NCBI GenBank assembly: GCA_002395965.1
Contig: DGVT01000077.1
Span: forward strand, 1 to 24,824
Length of the DNA stretch: 24,824 bases
Reading direction: 5' to 3'
Source: Porphyromonadaceae bacterium UBA4277
GTDB taxonomy: Bacteria; Bacteroidota; Bacteroidia; Bacteroidales; Muribaculaceae
This document shows, piece by piece, positions 16,570 through 24,824 of the stretch. The stretch's first letter is position 1. The number at the start of each line of letters is the position of its first letter. Under the pieces are notes generated by a model, which was not told the DNA's origin, ran no database searches, and saw only the letters and a program-made list of their open reading frames with translations. The position numbers and the translations under genes were made by a program.

Positions 16570-17484
16570 TTACTGTTTGAGGATGATGTTGATGATGGCG
16601 TTCACGTCGTCAACGTCAACAACGCCTGAATTGTCCAGGTCGGCATTGCCTACGTAGTCGCTGGCAGGATTCTTCTCCAGGATGATGTTGATAACGGCAT
16701 TCACGTCGTCGATATCGACAATCTTGTCACCATTTACATCGCCCACAATCTGCTCGGGCTCTACCTCGATGGTTTTGTCTTTGTACCAGAAGATGTTGTC
16801 GAGGCGCAGCTGAGCTTGAGGGCCATTGCCATTTTGGTCAATAAACGATTGTGTCAGAATCTTCAGATAGTTGCCAAGATATGCTGTTGGGTCGTCGCCC
16901 CACATGGCTACAGTTGCGAGCTGGCGAATCACGCTGAAGGGAACATCCACATAATACCATTCATCATCACGTGGGAAATCACCAAGGACTTTTGCACCAT
17001 TAATAGCTTCAGCACCAAGTGTAAAACCATGGTTTTCACCAATCACAATCTGATGCCCTGCAGTATCAATACTCTTTATTGCAAAATGGAGCACCCATGA
17101 GTCGTCGAGCACGCTCCAGTCTTGCGGTTCATTAACCGCGCAGAATCCGCATCCGCTCCAGGTGAGAACCACATTCATAGCAATGTGATCTTCAGGCTGA
17201 CCAAAAGAGTTAAGGCTGCCATCCTGTGGAACACCTACATAAGTATTATCCCACACATAGAGCCAATTACGAACTTCATCAATAGTAGCATCAAAGACTA
17301 CGTCTTCTGGGGCCATCTCACTACCTACACTCTCGCTGATGGCGATGGGGATGAACTTTTCGCACTTGCTCCAGTCGAAGGTGGGCTCATCGTTTTCGTC
17401 AAGAGCTTTAGTAATAAAGTCTTGTGCGCTGATGGTGCTGCCGGCAAAGAGCAGCAGTGTTGCTAATGTAAATAATTTCTTCAT
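16570..17484 (-). CDS. Secreted protein of unknown function with C-terminal dockerin-like repeats
   Basis: The 304-residue protein has a signal peptide (MKKLFTLATLLLFAGSTISA, probable cut before QDF) and no lipobox Cys. The central region, about 36-236, contains LYVWDNTYVG, MNVVLTWSGCGF, VLHFAIKSID, DDEWYYVDVPFSVI and LRLDNIFWYKD. The alternating beta pattern and the ending LDNIFWYK recall jelly-roll carbohydrate-binding modules, so a glycan-binding role is a guess. Residues 248-304 are two dockerin-like loops (GDVNGDKIVDIDDVNAVINI and ADLDNSGVVDVDDVNAIINI). It lies between susD and the GH128 gene, where PULs often encode surface glycan-binding proteins. The middle of the gene (about 16930-17330) is visibly more AT-rich than the other PUL genes, which may mean a different origin. 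Confidence 0.8.
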   Translation of the reverse strand: MKKLFTLATLLLFAGSTISAQDFITKALDENDEPTFDWSKCEKFIPIAISESVGSEMAPEDVVFDATIDEVRNWLYVWDNTYVGVPQDGSLNSFGQPEDHIAMNVVLTWSGCGFCAVNEPQDWSVLDDSWVLHFAIKSIDTAGHQIVIGENHGFTLGAEAINGAKVLGDFPRDDEWYYVDVPFSVIRQLATVAMWGDDPTAYLGNYLKILTQSFIDQNGNGPQAQLRLDNIFWYKDKTIEVEPEQIVGDVNGDKIVDIDDVNAVINIILEKNPASDYVGNADLDNSGVVDVDDVNAIINIILKQ

Positions 17485-17492
17485 GATGTTTT

Positions 17493-17518
17493 GTTTATTA
17501 ATTAGTTATTTAATAAAC
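17493..17518. promoter_or_regulatory. 9-bp inverted repeat just upstream of the 304-residue protein start
   Basis: GTTTATTAA (17493-17501) and TTAATAAAC (17510-17518) are perfect inverted copies with an 8-nt spacer. The nearer arm is 8 bp from the ATG on the minus strand, so in mRNA the hairpin would lie over the ribosome-entry region. It may be an operator or a translational control hairpin; the role is not shown by sequence. Confidence 0.5.
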
Positions 17519-17523
17519 ATCTC

Positions 17524-17624
17524 GGCGGCAAGGCAGTGCATGCCATGTGTGAGCCAACGGTTGTGACTACAAATTAATATTCTTTTTTCTTTGAGGCTCA
17601 ATAGCCGCAAATTGCCTTGCTGCC
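17524..17624. repeat. Nested long inverted repeat, about 100 bp
   Basis: Outer arms GGCGGCAAGGCA (17524-17535) and TGCCTTGCTGCC (17613-17624) match at 11 of 12 positions. Inner arms TGAGCC (17550-17555) and GGCTCA (17595-17600) are nested inside. This could be a structured leader of the 304-residue protein mRNA or the remains of a small element. I see no ORF in it. Confidence 0.5.
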
Positions 17625-17639
17625 ACCGACGTTTGTTTT

Positions 17640-17841
<202 letters not shown>

Positions 17842-17844
<3 letters not shown>

Positions 17845-19470
17845 GTAGCCGGGGTTTTGAGCCAGTTTGCCGTTGGCCAGCTGTCGTTCCTCGCTGGGGA
17901 TGGGCATCAGCTCGTGCTTTCCCTTCTGGAACACGCCGTACTCGGCGCGCACCTCAGCGTCTTCGCCGGCGATGTAGGCGTCCATCGTCTCCTTGGCTAT
18001 GCCCCAGCGGCACAGGTCAAACCAGCGGTGCCCCTCCATGCCTAATTCCACGCGGCGCTCGTGGCGTATGGCACGGCGCAGGTCGGCTTGCGACGAGGTG
18101 AACGTTACGCTCTGCCCCTGAATGGTGGCAGTGTAGGGGAAGGCGGGCATGTTCACGCGGCTGCGCACGCGGTTCAGTGCCGTGATGGCCGGTGTCAGGT
18201 CGCCCAATTCGCAGCATGCCTCGGCATACATCAGCAGTGCGTCGCTGTAGCGGATGAGGCGGTAGTTGAGCGGTCCGCGCGAGTGGTGCGTGAGGTGATA
18301 CCATGTGCCTCCGGCACCATCGGTGGTCTGCGCATACTTGCGGTTATAGTAGTAATTACCCAAATATTTAGCTGCTTCGTCAACTTCGTCGCCTTCCTGC
18401 TGCATGATGGTTGCGTCGCGACGCAGGTCGCCGTCTTCATATTCGTCGTAGAGGTTCTGCGTGGGGTGGTCGAAGCCCCAGCCCGTTTCCTTGTCGTTGA
18501 ATCCTGCGCGCGGACGCTGCATGATCAGTGTGAACGTGCCTCGGGTGAAGCCTTCGCCCTCGCCATAGTCGCTGCGCGGGTCTTCCACATACTGGATTTC
18601 GAAGATGCTCTCCTTGCCGTTCTCGCCGGCCAGGGTGAAGTTGTCGAAGTAGGTGGGCACCAGATCATATTCACCGCTGCCCATCAGCTCTTCGCCCCAG
18701 TGCTTTGCCTGCGTGTAGGCGGCAGTGGCATCCACGCCCTGCTGTGCCTGGAAGCCGGCAAGATACAGGTTGGCTTTGAGCAGCATTGCCTGAGCAGTGC
18801 CACGTGTTGCGCGACCCATGTCGGCAGCGGCATATTTCGACTTGAGCGGCAGAGCCTCGACACAGTTTTCCAGGTCCTTGATGATAAACTCATAGGTCTC
18901 GAGCTGTGTGGCGCGGTCGAAGTTGAACTTATTGGAGCTGTCCACCACATAGTCGATGAGCGGCATGCCGCCGAACACTCGCACCAGGCGGAAGTAGTAG
19001 TAGGCACGCATAAACGTTGCCTCGGCCAGAAGGCGGTCCTTCAGCTCCTGAGTGAACTGCGCGTCGATGCCCACAGCCATCTTGCCCACCTGCTCGATGG
19101 CAAGGTTACAGCGCTGTATGCCCTGCCACTGCGCGTTGTAGAAGCCTAACAGGAGTCGGTTGTCGGGGTTGGTCTTGAAGTTCTCCATGTCGTAGGCCAC
19201 TCCCATGTCGGTAGTGCCTTGTCCGCCCTTGAGGGCATCATCGCTCACGATGTCGCCAAAGTACCACTCGCTGTAGTAGGTGGTGCTGTTGCCGTATTCC
19301 CACGCCAGGGGGGCGTAGGTGGCGTTGACCACCTCGATGGCGGTGGCAGTGCTCACAAAGTAGTCCTCAATCTTGTTGGAGCCGGGAGCGTCTTCGGTGA
19401 GCCAGTCGTTGCACGAGCCCATCATGGCCACAGCGCCCAGCATTAGGATGTAAGTTGCTATCTTTTTCAT
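17842..19470 (-). CDS. SusD/RagB-family nutrient-binding outer-membrane lipoprotein
   Basis: The 542-residue protein has a lipoprotein signal with lipobox MGSC (Cys20). The mature start NDWLTEDAPGSNKIEDYF is typical of SusD. The TPR-like helical core is visible as RLLAEATFMRAYYYFRLVRVFGG split over about 147-170, and TRGTAQAMLLKANLYLAG (about 220-237). The C-terminal SusD region has YRLIRYSDALLMYAEACCE, LNRVRSRVNMP and ELGMEGHRWFDLCRWG, ending in the usual QNPGY. SusD sits over the SusC pore on the cell surface and binds the glycan. It is 77 bp after susC in the same direction, and the spacer contains repeated TCTAGA words. The glycan is inferred from the neighbouring GH128 and GH3 genes, not from this protein. 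Confidence 0.95.
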
Positions 19471-19547
19471 TATAGTATTTTTTTCAGTTTCCGGTTATTT
19501 TATAGAGCTTCTAGATAATATAGATTTTCTAGAGATTCTAGCCCTTA

Positions 19548-22500
19548 TTAAAACGAGAGATTCAAGCCGAACATATAGGTGCGCGACTGCGGGTAGTTAC
19601 CATAGTCCACGCCGCCTGCCACTTCGGGGTCGTAGCCTTTATATTTTGTGAAGGTGAGCAGGTTGCTTCCGCTCACATACACGCGGCACTTGCTCATGCC
19701 TATCTTGCGTGCAATGCTGTTGGGCAGTGTGTAGCCTAACTGCACGTTCTTCAGGCGCAGGTAGTCGCCCTTTTCCACAAAGCGGCTGCTCGTTGAGCGG
19801 TTATAGCTGTTGCCGTTGGGGTTGGGGATGGTGCCGTAGATGCCTTCGTCGGCCTTGGCCTGCGTCCACACGTTGCGCATGTCGGTGCTCAGCTGGCTCG
19901 ATGTGCCGTTATACTCGGTGCGCACGCGCATCATGTTGTAGATTTCGTTGCCTGCCACGCCCTGGAAGAATACCGACAGGTCGAAGCCTCGCCAGTCGGC
20001 GCTCAGGTTAAGTCCGTAGCTCAGCCAGGGGAACGGGTTGCCCAGGTCCTTGCGGTCGCCGTCCTCGGTGAGCTTGCCGTCGCCGTCGAGGTCGGCATAG
20101 ATGGCGTCACCGGGCTTGAAGGGGCACACGCCGCCATCGGCTGCATAACCCCACCAGTACTTGTCGATTTCTTCCTGGGTGTTGAACACTCCCTTGTAGT
20201 CATAACCCCAGAAGGTGAACAGTCCTAATCCCTCGTCGCTGTAGCGCACGCCATCGACCCAGAACGGTGTTCCGCCGTTGAGGTGGGTGAGCTTGTTCTT
20301 AATCATCGACACGTTGCCGTCGATGGCATAGTGGAAGTCGCCCACGGTGTTCTGGTGTCCTAAAGTGATTTCGATACCGCGGTTCTGCACCGTGGCGGCA
20401 TTGATTTGCGGGTTGTAGCGCTGACCCATCTGCGCGGGCATCATCTTACCCACAATCATGTCTTTGGTGTCGCGCTGGAAGGCCTCGATGGTGGCAGTGA
20501 GTCTGCCGCGCATGAACGAAGCATCCACGCCCAGGTTCCACGTCTCGGTCTTCTCCCACATTCCGCCCTGGTTGGGGTAGATGAGGATGGTGGCACCCGG
20601 CGTGTCGGCGTCGCCGCCTAAGGGGTAGCCCACAAATGTCGGGCCGGTGTTGAAGATGGTGGTGACAAAGGCGTTGTTGCCAATCTTGTCGTTACCGATG
20701 CGTCCCCATCCGGCACGCAGCTTGAGGTTGTCGAGCCATGCCACATTCTTGAGCCAGGGCTCCTCGCTCATGCGCCATGCAAGAGCTAATGAGGGGAAGT
20801 AGCCCCAGGTGTTCTCGGGGAACTTGTTGGAGCCGTCGGCGCGGAAGTTGAACGTGGCCATGTAGCGGTCTTTGAGCGTGTAGTGCACACGTCCCAACCA
20901 CGACATGCGGCGTGTGCGGTCGGGGTTGTCGCCGGCGGGGTTGGTCTCGGTGGTCTGGCCTAAGAACCAGTTGCGTGGCACGGGATTGTTGATGGAGTTG
21001 CCCGAGCCGCTGATCTGGTACCAGTTAAACTCCTCGGTTGTCTGTCCCACCATGGCGTTGAGGTAGTGGTCGTCGGTGAGTTGCTTCTTGAAGGTGAGGG
21101 TGTTTTCCCACACGAGAGTGGTGTAGTGTGCCAGGCTGCGCTCCAGGTAGTTTTTGTCGGCCTGGTCGTAGGACGATACCTCATATTTGTCCTTGAACAG
21201 GCGGTGGTTATAGTTCACGTCGTCGTAGCTCACGTCGGCACGATAGGTGAGCCACTCCCACGGTGTGATTTCGGCGTAGATGTCGCCAATCCAGCGGCTG
21301 TAAACGTTGCGCGGATGGCTCACCGAGATGCTGCTCATGGGGCTATAAACATTCTTGTTGAGGCTGGGTGCGGCAATTTTTCCGCTCATGTCCAGACCCT
21401 TGTTGTTGATGGCTCCGGTGGGGTAGTAGGTGGGATCCCACGGTGCCATGGAGATGGCTTGCGAGAGCAGGTTGCTGTCGGCATTGGCCTCGTCGGCACT
21501 GGTGCTGCGTCCCCAGCTGTAAACATAGCTCAGGTTCTCGCCAATCTTGAACCAGGGCTTCACCTGGAACGAGGTGTTGGCACGCAGTGTGACGCGCTTG
21601 AAGTCACTGCTCTTGATGATACCGTCCTGGTCGAACCAGCTTGCGCTGAACGAGTAGTTGGCCTTCTCGGTACCGCCGTCGATGCTCAGGTGATAGTTCT
21701 GGATGATGGCGTTGCGGGCAAAGACTTCGTCCTGCCAGTCGGTGTCGATGGCACTGTAGTCCAGTCCGTCGGGGTATTTCTCGGTTTTGGCCACGGCATA
21801 GTGCTGGTCGGTGCCTAATTTGTACTGCTGCAGCCACTCGTTGAAGCCAAGGTTGTTGAAGCGGTTGATCTCGGCTGTGCGGCCGTTCAGGGCGAGGTAG
21901 GTGCTCACAAACTCGTCGCGCTCCATCATGTCGAGCTTCTTCCAGCGGTTCTGGATGCCCACATACATGTCGAGCGAGATGTGGCTCTGCCCCTTTTCGC
22001 CTTTCTTGGTGGTGACCAGCACCACGCCGTTAGCACCGCGGCTACCGTAGATGGCGGTTGCCGAAGCGTCTTTCAGAATCTCGGTGCTGGCGATGTCGGC
22101 AGGGCTCAGGAAGTTGATGTCGTTGCATATCACTCCATCAACCACATATACCGGGTCGGCATTGTTCACCGTGCCGATACCGCGTATGCGCACCTGCGCT
22201 CCGGCACCGGGCTGGCCGCTGTTGGCATTCACTGTCACACCGGCGGCACGACCTTGCAGAGCCTGGTCGAGATTGGCGGCAGGCGTCTTCTTCAGCTTGT
22301 CGGCACCGATTGATGCCACCGAGCCGGTGAGGTCGCTCTTGCGCATCGTGCCGTAGCCCACCACCACGAGCTCGCTGAGCATCTGTGTGTCTTCACCCAT
22401 GCGCACGTTGATGGTGGTGGATGACGAGAACGAGCGCCGCTCGGCTGCCATGCCCACATAGGTAAACACTAACGTGCCCTTTCCCGGGGCGGTGATAACG

Positions 22501-22676
22501 TATTGTCCGTCAAAGTCGGTTGCTGTGGTCACGCTTGTCCCCTCGAGGGTGACCGTGACGCCGGGCAGAGGGGAGCCATCGCTGTCATCGACCACCGTAC
22601 CCTGGATTTTTATTGCCTGAGCCAATGCCGCAGTGGGCAGTAGCCACAGCAATAAAGCGAGTAATTTTAGCTTCAT
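19548..22676 (-). CDS. SusC/RagA-family TonB-dependent outer-membrane transporter
   Basis: The 1042-residue protein has a signal peptide (MKLKLLALLLWLLPTAALAQ). A carboxypeptidase-regulatory-like domain follows (about 23-100: IKIQGTVVDDSDGSPLPGV), then a TonB-box-like stretch LSELVVVGYGTMRKSDLTGS and the plug (QALQGRAAGVTVNANSGQPG, VRIRGIGTVNNADPVYVVDG). The rest is beta-barrel ending YMFGLNLSF with terminal Phe. There is no N-terminal STN domain, so signalling through an anti-sigma factor is not expected. It imports oligosaccharides across the outer membrane, powered by TonB, in complex with the SusD downstream. It is the first gene of the PUL; a -7 motif lies about 47 bp upstream. Confidence 0.96.
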   Translation of the reverse strand: MKLKLLALLLWLLPTAALAQAIKIQGTVVDDSDGSPLPGVTVTLEGTSVTTATDFDGQYVITAPGKGTLVFTYVGMAAERRSFSSSTTINVRMGEDTQMLSELVVVGYGTMRKSDLTGSVASIGADKLKKTPAANLDQALQGRAAGVTVNANSGQPGAGAQVRIRGIGTVNNADPVYVVDGVICNDINFLSPADIASTEILKDASATAIYGSRGANGVVLVTTKKGEKGQSHISLDMYVGIQNRWKKLDMMERDEFVSTYLALNGRTAEINRFNNLGFNEWLQQYKLGTDQHYAVAKTEKYPDGLDYSAIDTDWQDEVFARNAIIQNYHLSIDGGTEKANYSFSASWFDQDGIIKSSDFKRVTLRANTSFQVKPWFKIGENLSYVYSWGRSTSADEANADSNLLSQAISMAPWDPTYYPTGAINNKGLDMSGKIAAPSLNKNVYSPMSSISVSHPRNVYSRWIGDIYAEITPWEWLTYRADVSYDDVNYNHRLFKDKYEVSSYDQADKNYLERSLAHYTTLVWENTLTFKKQLTDDHYLNAMVGQTTEEFNWYQISGSGNSINNPVPRNWFLGQTTETNPAGDNPDRTRRMSWLGRVHYTLKDRYMATFNFRADGSNKFPENTWGYFPSLALAWRMSEEPWLKNVAWLDNLKLRAGWGRIGNDKIGNNAFVTTIFNTGPTFVGYPLGGDADTPGATILIYPNQGGMWEKTETWNLGVDASFMRGRLTATIEAFQRDTKDMIVGKMMPAQMGQRYNPQINAATVQNRGIEITLGHQNTVGDFHYAIDGNVSMIKNKLTHLNGGTPFWVDGVRYSDEGLGLFTFWGYDYKGVFNTQEEIDKYWWGYAADGGVCPFKPGDAIYADLDGDGKLTEDGDRKDLGNPFPWLSYGLNLSADWRGFDLSVFFQGVAGNEIYNMMRVRTEYNGTSSQLSTDMRNVWTQAKADEGIYGTIPNPNGNSYNRSTSSRFVEKGDYLRLKNVQLGYTLPNSIARKIGMSKCRVYVSGSNLLTFTKYKGYDPEVAGGVDYGNYPQSRTYMFGLNLSF

Positions 22677-22722
22677 TTTCTTTTATTTTTATTGATAAAT
22701 CGGCATAAATTTGATTAAAGTA

Positions 22723-22730
22723 CAAAAGTA
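22723..22730 (-). promoter_or_regulatory. -7 element for susC
   Basis: On the minus strand this reads TACTTTTG, a match to TAnnTTTG, 46 bp before the susC ATG. I found no good -33 TTTG at normal spacing, which fits a promoter that needs an activator; that reading is inference. Confidence 0.5.
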
Positions 22731-22766
22731 GTCATTAAATTTCATAACGATAAAATTTTATATCTC

Positions 22767-22790
22767 TTTTTATGTTTTTGAACATAAAAA
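22767..22790. promoter_or_regulatory. Perfect 10-bp inverted repeat in the divergent susC/nhaC region
   Basis: TTTTTATGTT (22767-22776) and AACATAAAAA (22781-22790) are exact inverted copies with a 4-bp centre TTTG. The site lies 36 bp upstream of the susC -7 element and about 56 bp upstream of the nhaC -7 element. It is well placed to bind a dimeric regulator of either gene. Confidence 0.5.
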
Positions 22791-22846
22791 CTCCCAAAAG
22801 TCGGTAATTTCCTATTTTGAGCGGCATAAAAGTGAGAATTTTTTTG

Positions 22847-22854
22847 TACGTTTG
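22847..22854 (+). promoter_or_regulatory. -7 element for the NhaC-type antiporter gene
   Basis: TACGTTTG matches TAnnTTTG and lies 51 bp before the ATG at 22906. A TTG at 22817-22819 is 27 bp upstream, longer than usual for a -33 element. Confidence 0.5.
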
Positions 22855-22905
22855 CAAAAACATTGACCCTTTTTGAGCCCCTAACAGCCATAAAATCATA
22901 ATGAG

Positions 22906-24354
22906 ATGAACCAAACCCCGATACCGCATCCTCTGATAGCCGTAATCCCTATCGTTGTGCTCATTGCCCTGCTGGCAGTTGTGATCACGCTTTTTGGCAG
23001 CGACTCGCTGTCGGGCGGCAGTCAGATAGCCCTGCTCATGGGCATGGCCGTGTGCATCTTGATATCGATGACTGTTTACCGCATGCCGTGGAAGGTGTTT
23101 GAACAGCAACTGTCCAAGACCATGAGCGGCATTTTCATCACGCTCCTCATTCTGCTTGCCGTGGGCATGCTGTCGGGGTCGTGGATGATAGGCGGTGTGG
23201 TGCCCACTCTCATCTACTATGGTATTCAGATACTCTCGCCGCGGTTCTTCCTGGTGAGCACATGTGTGATATGTGCAATGGTGTCGCTGCTATCGGGCAG
23301 TTCGTGGACCACGATAGCCACGCTGGGCGTGGCACTGCTGGGCGTGGGCAGTGCGCTGGGAATGCCCGAGGCATGGACGGCAGGAGCCATTATCTCGGGA
23401 GCCTATTTTGGCGATAAGATGTCGCCTTTGAGCGACACTACGATTCTTGCGTCGTCGGCTACCGGGGTAGATATTTTCGACCACATTCGCTACATGATGC
23501 ACACCACCGTGCCGGCACTGGCCATTTCGCTGATAATCTTCACCGTGGCCGGCTTCGGGCACGACAGCGCGGCGGCAATGCACGTCGAGCAATACACGCG
23601 CGGCTTGTCGCAAACCTTCCACATCTCGCTGTGGACGCTGCTTGTGCCGCTGCTCACCGGTGTGCTCATCATCAAGCGGGTGCCGTCGCTCATCGTGTTG
23701 TTTCTGTCGTCGATAATGGCCGGCATCATGGCTCTCATCATTGAACCGCACATCCTGCGCCAGATAGCCGGCGATGCCACACTGAGCAATGCCGCAGCAC
23801 TGGCTCGTGGCCTGGCTATAACGTTCTATGGCGCAACGGCGGTGGATACGGGTTTTGCCGACCTTAACGACCTGGTATCGACCGGCGGTATGGCCGGAAT
23901 GCTCAACACCATCTGGCTCATCATCTGTGCCATGTGTTTTGGTGCAGCAATGGTGGCCAGCCGCATGATCGAGAGCATTATGCGTGTGCTCATACGCTGG
24001 GTGCGTTCACGCTTCAGCCTGGTGTCGTCCACCGTGATGACCGGTATTTTTCTCAATATCACCACCGGCGACCAGTTTATATCTATCGTGCTCACTGCCG
24101 ATGTGTTTAAGGAACTGTATGACCGCAAGGGCTACGAGGGGCGTCTGCTGAGTCGCACCACCGAGGATTCAACCACGGTGACTTCGGTGCTTGTGCCATG
24201 GAACACTTGCGGCATGACGCAGGCCACCGTGCTGGGTGTGCCCACACTCACTTATCTGCCTTATTGCTTTTTCAACTTGCTGTGCCCTTGCATGACGCTC
24301 ATCATTGCGGCGCTGGGCTGGCGCATCACCCACAAGGAGAAGGCTGAGAGTTAA
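22906..24354 (+). CDS. nhaC: NhaC-family Na+/H+ antiporter
   Basis: The 482-residue protein has about 11-12 hydrophobic segments, for example LIAVIPIVVLIALLAVVITL (about 10-29) and IFITLLILLAVGMLSGSWMI (about 75-94). The family signature is clear: SLLSGSSWTTIATLGVALLG (about 127-146) and GAYFGDKMSPLSDTTILAS (about 165-183), followed by HTTVPALAISLIIF, and later TGDQFISIVLT and STTVTSVLVPWNTCGM. It exchanges Na+ for H+ at the inner membrane; some NhaC relatives exchange organic acids such as malate or lactate, so the substrate is not certain. It is transcribed away from the PUL. A dense repeat begins 5 bp after the stop, and I see no terminator. Confidence 0.93.
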   Translation: MNQTPIPHPLIAVIPIVVLIALLAVVITLFGSDSLSGGSQIALLMGMAVCILISMTVYRMPWKVFEQQLSKTMSGIFITLLILLAVGMLSGSWMIGGVVPTLIYYGIQILSPRFFLVSTCVICAMVSLLSGSSWTTIATLGVALLGVGSALGMPEAWTAGAIISGAYFGDKMSPLSDTTILASSATGVDIFDHIRYMMHTTVPALAISLIIFTVAGFGHDSAAAMHVEQYTRGLSQTFHISLWTLLVPLLTGVLIIKRVPSLIVLFLSSIMAGIMALIIEPHILRQIAGDATLSNAAALARGLAITFYGATAVDTGFADLNDLVSTGGMAGMLNTIWLIICAMCFGAAMVASRMIESIMRVLIRWVRSRFSLVSSTVMTGIFLNITTGDQFISIVLTADVFKELYDRKGYEGRLLSRTTEDSTTVTSVLVPWNTCGMTQATVLGVPTLTYLPYCFFNLLCPCMTLIIAALGWRITHKEKAES

Positions 24355-24358
24355 GTGG

Positions 24359-24544
24359 GGCTGGCGCACGGCATTTTGGACTATAAGTTACATAAGATTG
24401 CATAATGGCTGGCGCATGGCATTTTCATGCAGATTATGCAGATTGTGCAGATTGTGCGGATTTTTTTCGACTATAAGCAACAAAAGTTTGCATAAGGGCT
24501 GGCGCCACTTTAGCTACGAGCTACAAGCTGCAAGTGGCTGACGC
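24359..24544 (+). repeat. Low-complexity array with GGCTGRCGC words
   Basis: GGCTGGCGC occurs at 24359, 24407 and 24497, and GGCTGACGC at 24536. The 90-bp unit from 24407 contains ATGGCATTTTCATGCAGATT, short CAGATTGTG repeats and CGACTATAAG. This is the minus-strand version of the 80-bp array at 1265-1433. The last part (24510-24535) reads CTACGAGCTACAAGCTGC, the words of the 10011-10190 array. Confidence 0.85.
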
Positions 24545-24551
24545 TCCAGTT

Positions 24552-24682
24552 CTGGCGGATTTATAATCCGCCAGGGCTTAACGGGGGATTTTCAATCCCC
24601 GTGCCGTCCCGGCACCTCGGTAGCCCTCACGGTGTGGCGGATTGCAAATCCGCAGGTTACCTGGCGGCCGGATTGCAAATCC
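24552..24682. repeat. Cluster of triloop hairpins
   Basis: Five palindromes follow one another: 24552-24574 (CTGGCGGATT/TAT/AATCCGCCAG, perfect), 24581-24602 (ACGGGGATT-type stem with one extra G, loop TTC), 24601-24615 (GTGCCG/TCC/CGGCAC, perfect), 24637-24653 (GCGGATT/GCA/AATCCGC, perfect) and 24670-24682 (GGATT/GCA/AATCC). No gene is present. The layout matches the cluster at 439-1220, but most stems differ. Confidence 0.85.
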
Positions 24683-24718
24683 AGCCGAACGGGTAACAAA
24701 AGTTTACATAAGGGGGGA

Positions 24719-24824
24719 TGTGTCATAATTCTATTTCATAAGGCTTTGATTGAATTTTGAGATTACGTCACTGATATAGTGCATCTTCGAAGCACCTTTT
24801 AAGTCGCTGTCTCTCACCAAGCTG
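24719..24824. mobile_element. Second copy of the MITE-like element, cut by the window edge
   Basis: These 106 bp are identical to 16352-16457, beginning at TGTGTCATAATTC. The three bases before it (GGA) differ from those before the first copy (GGG adjacent), so the conserved end is at least 13 bp. The right end lies beyond the window. Confidence 0.85.

Noticed and set aside
18061..19149. 362-codon + strand ORF opposite susD
   Set aside because: A long open frame from biased codon use in the susD gene; its product has no recognisable domain.
24305..24541. 78-codon + ORF over the end of nhaC and the right-hand array
   Set aside because: It is out of frame with nhaC and continues into low-complexity repeat.

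Overview
The window looks like a chromosomal segment of a Bacteroidales bacterium, most likely Muribaculaceae or a close relative (family level is inference). The support is a SusC/SusD pair, a PorX-type response regulator, -7 motifs of the TAnnTTTG type, weak Shine-Dalgarno sites, and secreted proteins ending in dockerin-like calcium-loop repeats. Genes are fairly GC-rich. The intergenic spaces are AT-rich and packed with short repeats. I saw no rRNA, tRNA, CRISPR array, phage gene or transposase gene.

Layout: (1) 1-1500 holds a decayed lipoprotein serine hydrolase followed by about 1 kb of small hairpins and an 80-bp tandem array. (2) 1583-7284 (+) is a compact gene run: a double zinc-ribbon membrane protein, an overlapping 35-codon membrane ORF, a GNAT-like acyltransferase, a secreted CotH-like kinase with dockerin-like repeats, and an overlapping GT4 glycosyltransferase. 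A hairpin terminator closes it. (3) 7344-9995 (-) is porX-aroQ-O-methyltransferase. porX and aroQ overlap by 4 bp; a 10-bp tandem repeat lies between aroQ and the methyltransferase. (4) 10345-12300 (-) is an LTA-synthase/MdoB-like membrane sulfatase-fold protein, with an 81-bp palindromic repeat (two copies) upstream. (5) 12533-22676 (-) is a polysaccharide utilisation locus in the order SusC, SusD, unknown secreted dockerin-bearing protein, GH128-type endo-beta-1,3-glucanase with dockerin-like repeats, GH3 beta-glucosidase. (6) 22906-24354 (+), divergent from susC, is an NhaC-type Na+/H+ antiporter. (7) 24355-24824 is again dense repeat.

How the genes fit together: the locus predicts capture and import of a beta-1,3-glucan (laminarin- or callose-like). 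The GH128 enzyme cuts chains, SusC/SusD import oligosaccharides, and the GH3 enzyme releases glucose. The 304-residue protein may bind the glycan. No local regulator (HTCS, SusR or ECF/anti-sigma pair) is present.

The most unusual content is not in the genes. Three kinds of intergenic structure recur: low-complexity arrays punctuated by a common 9-mer GGCTGRCGC; many short palindromes with different stems but mostly 3-nt loops; and a roughly 200-bp MITE-like element with 16-bp perfect terminal inverted repeats, which itself contains the triloop hairpins and begins a second time at the right edge. The second theme is dockerin-like modules on three secreted proteins with no cohesin in view, two of them sharing an identical 36-bp coding block.
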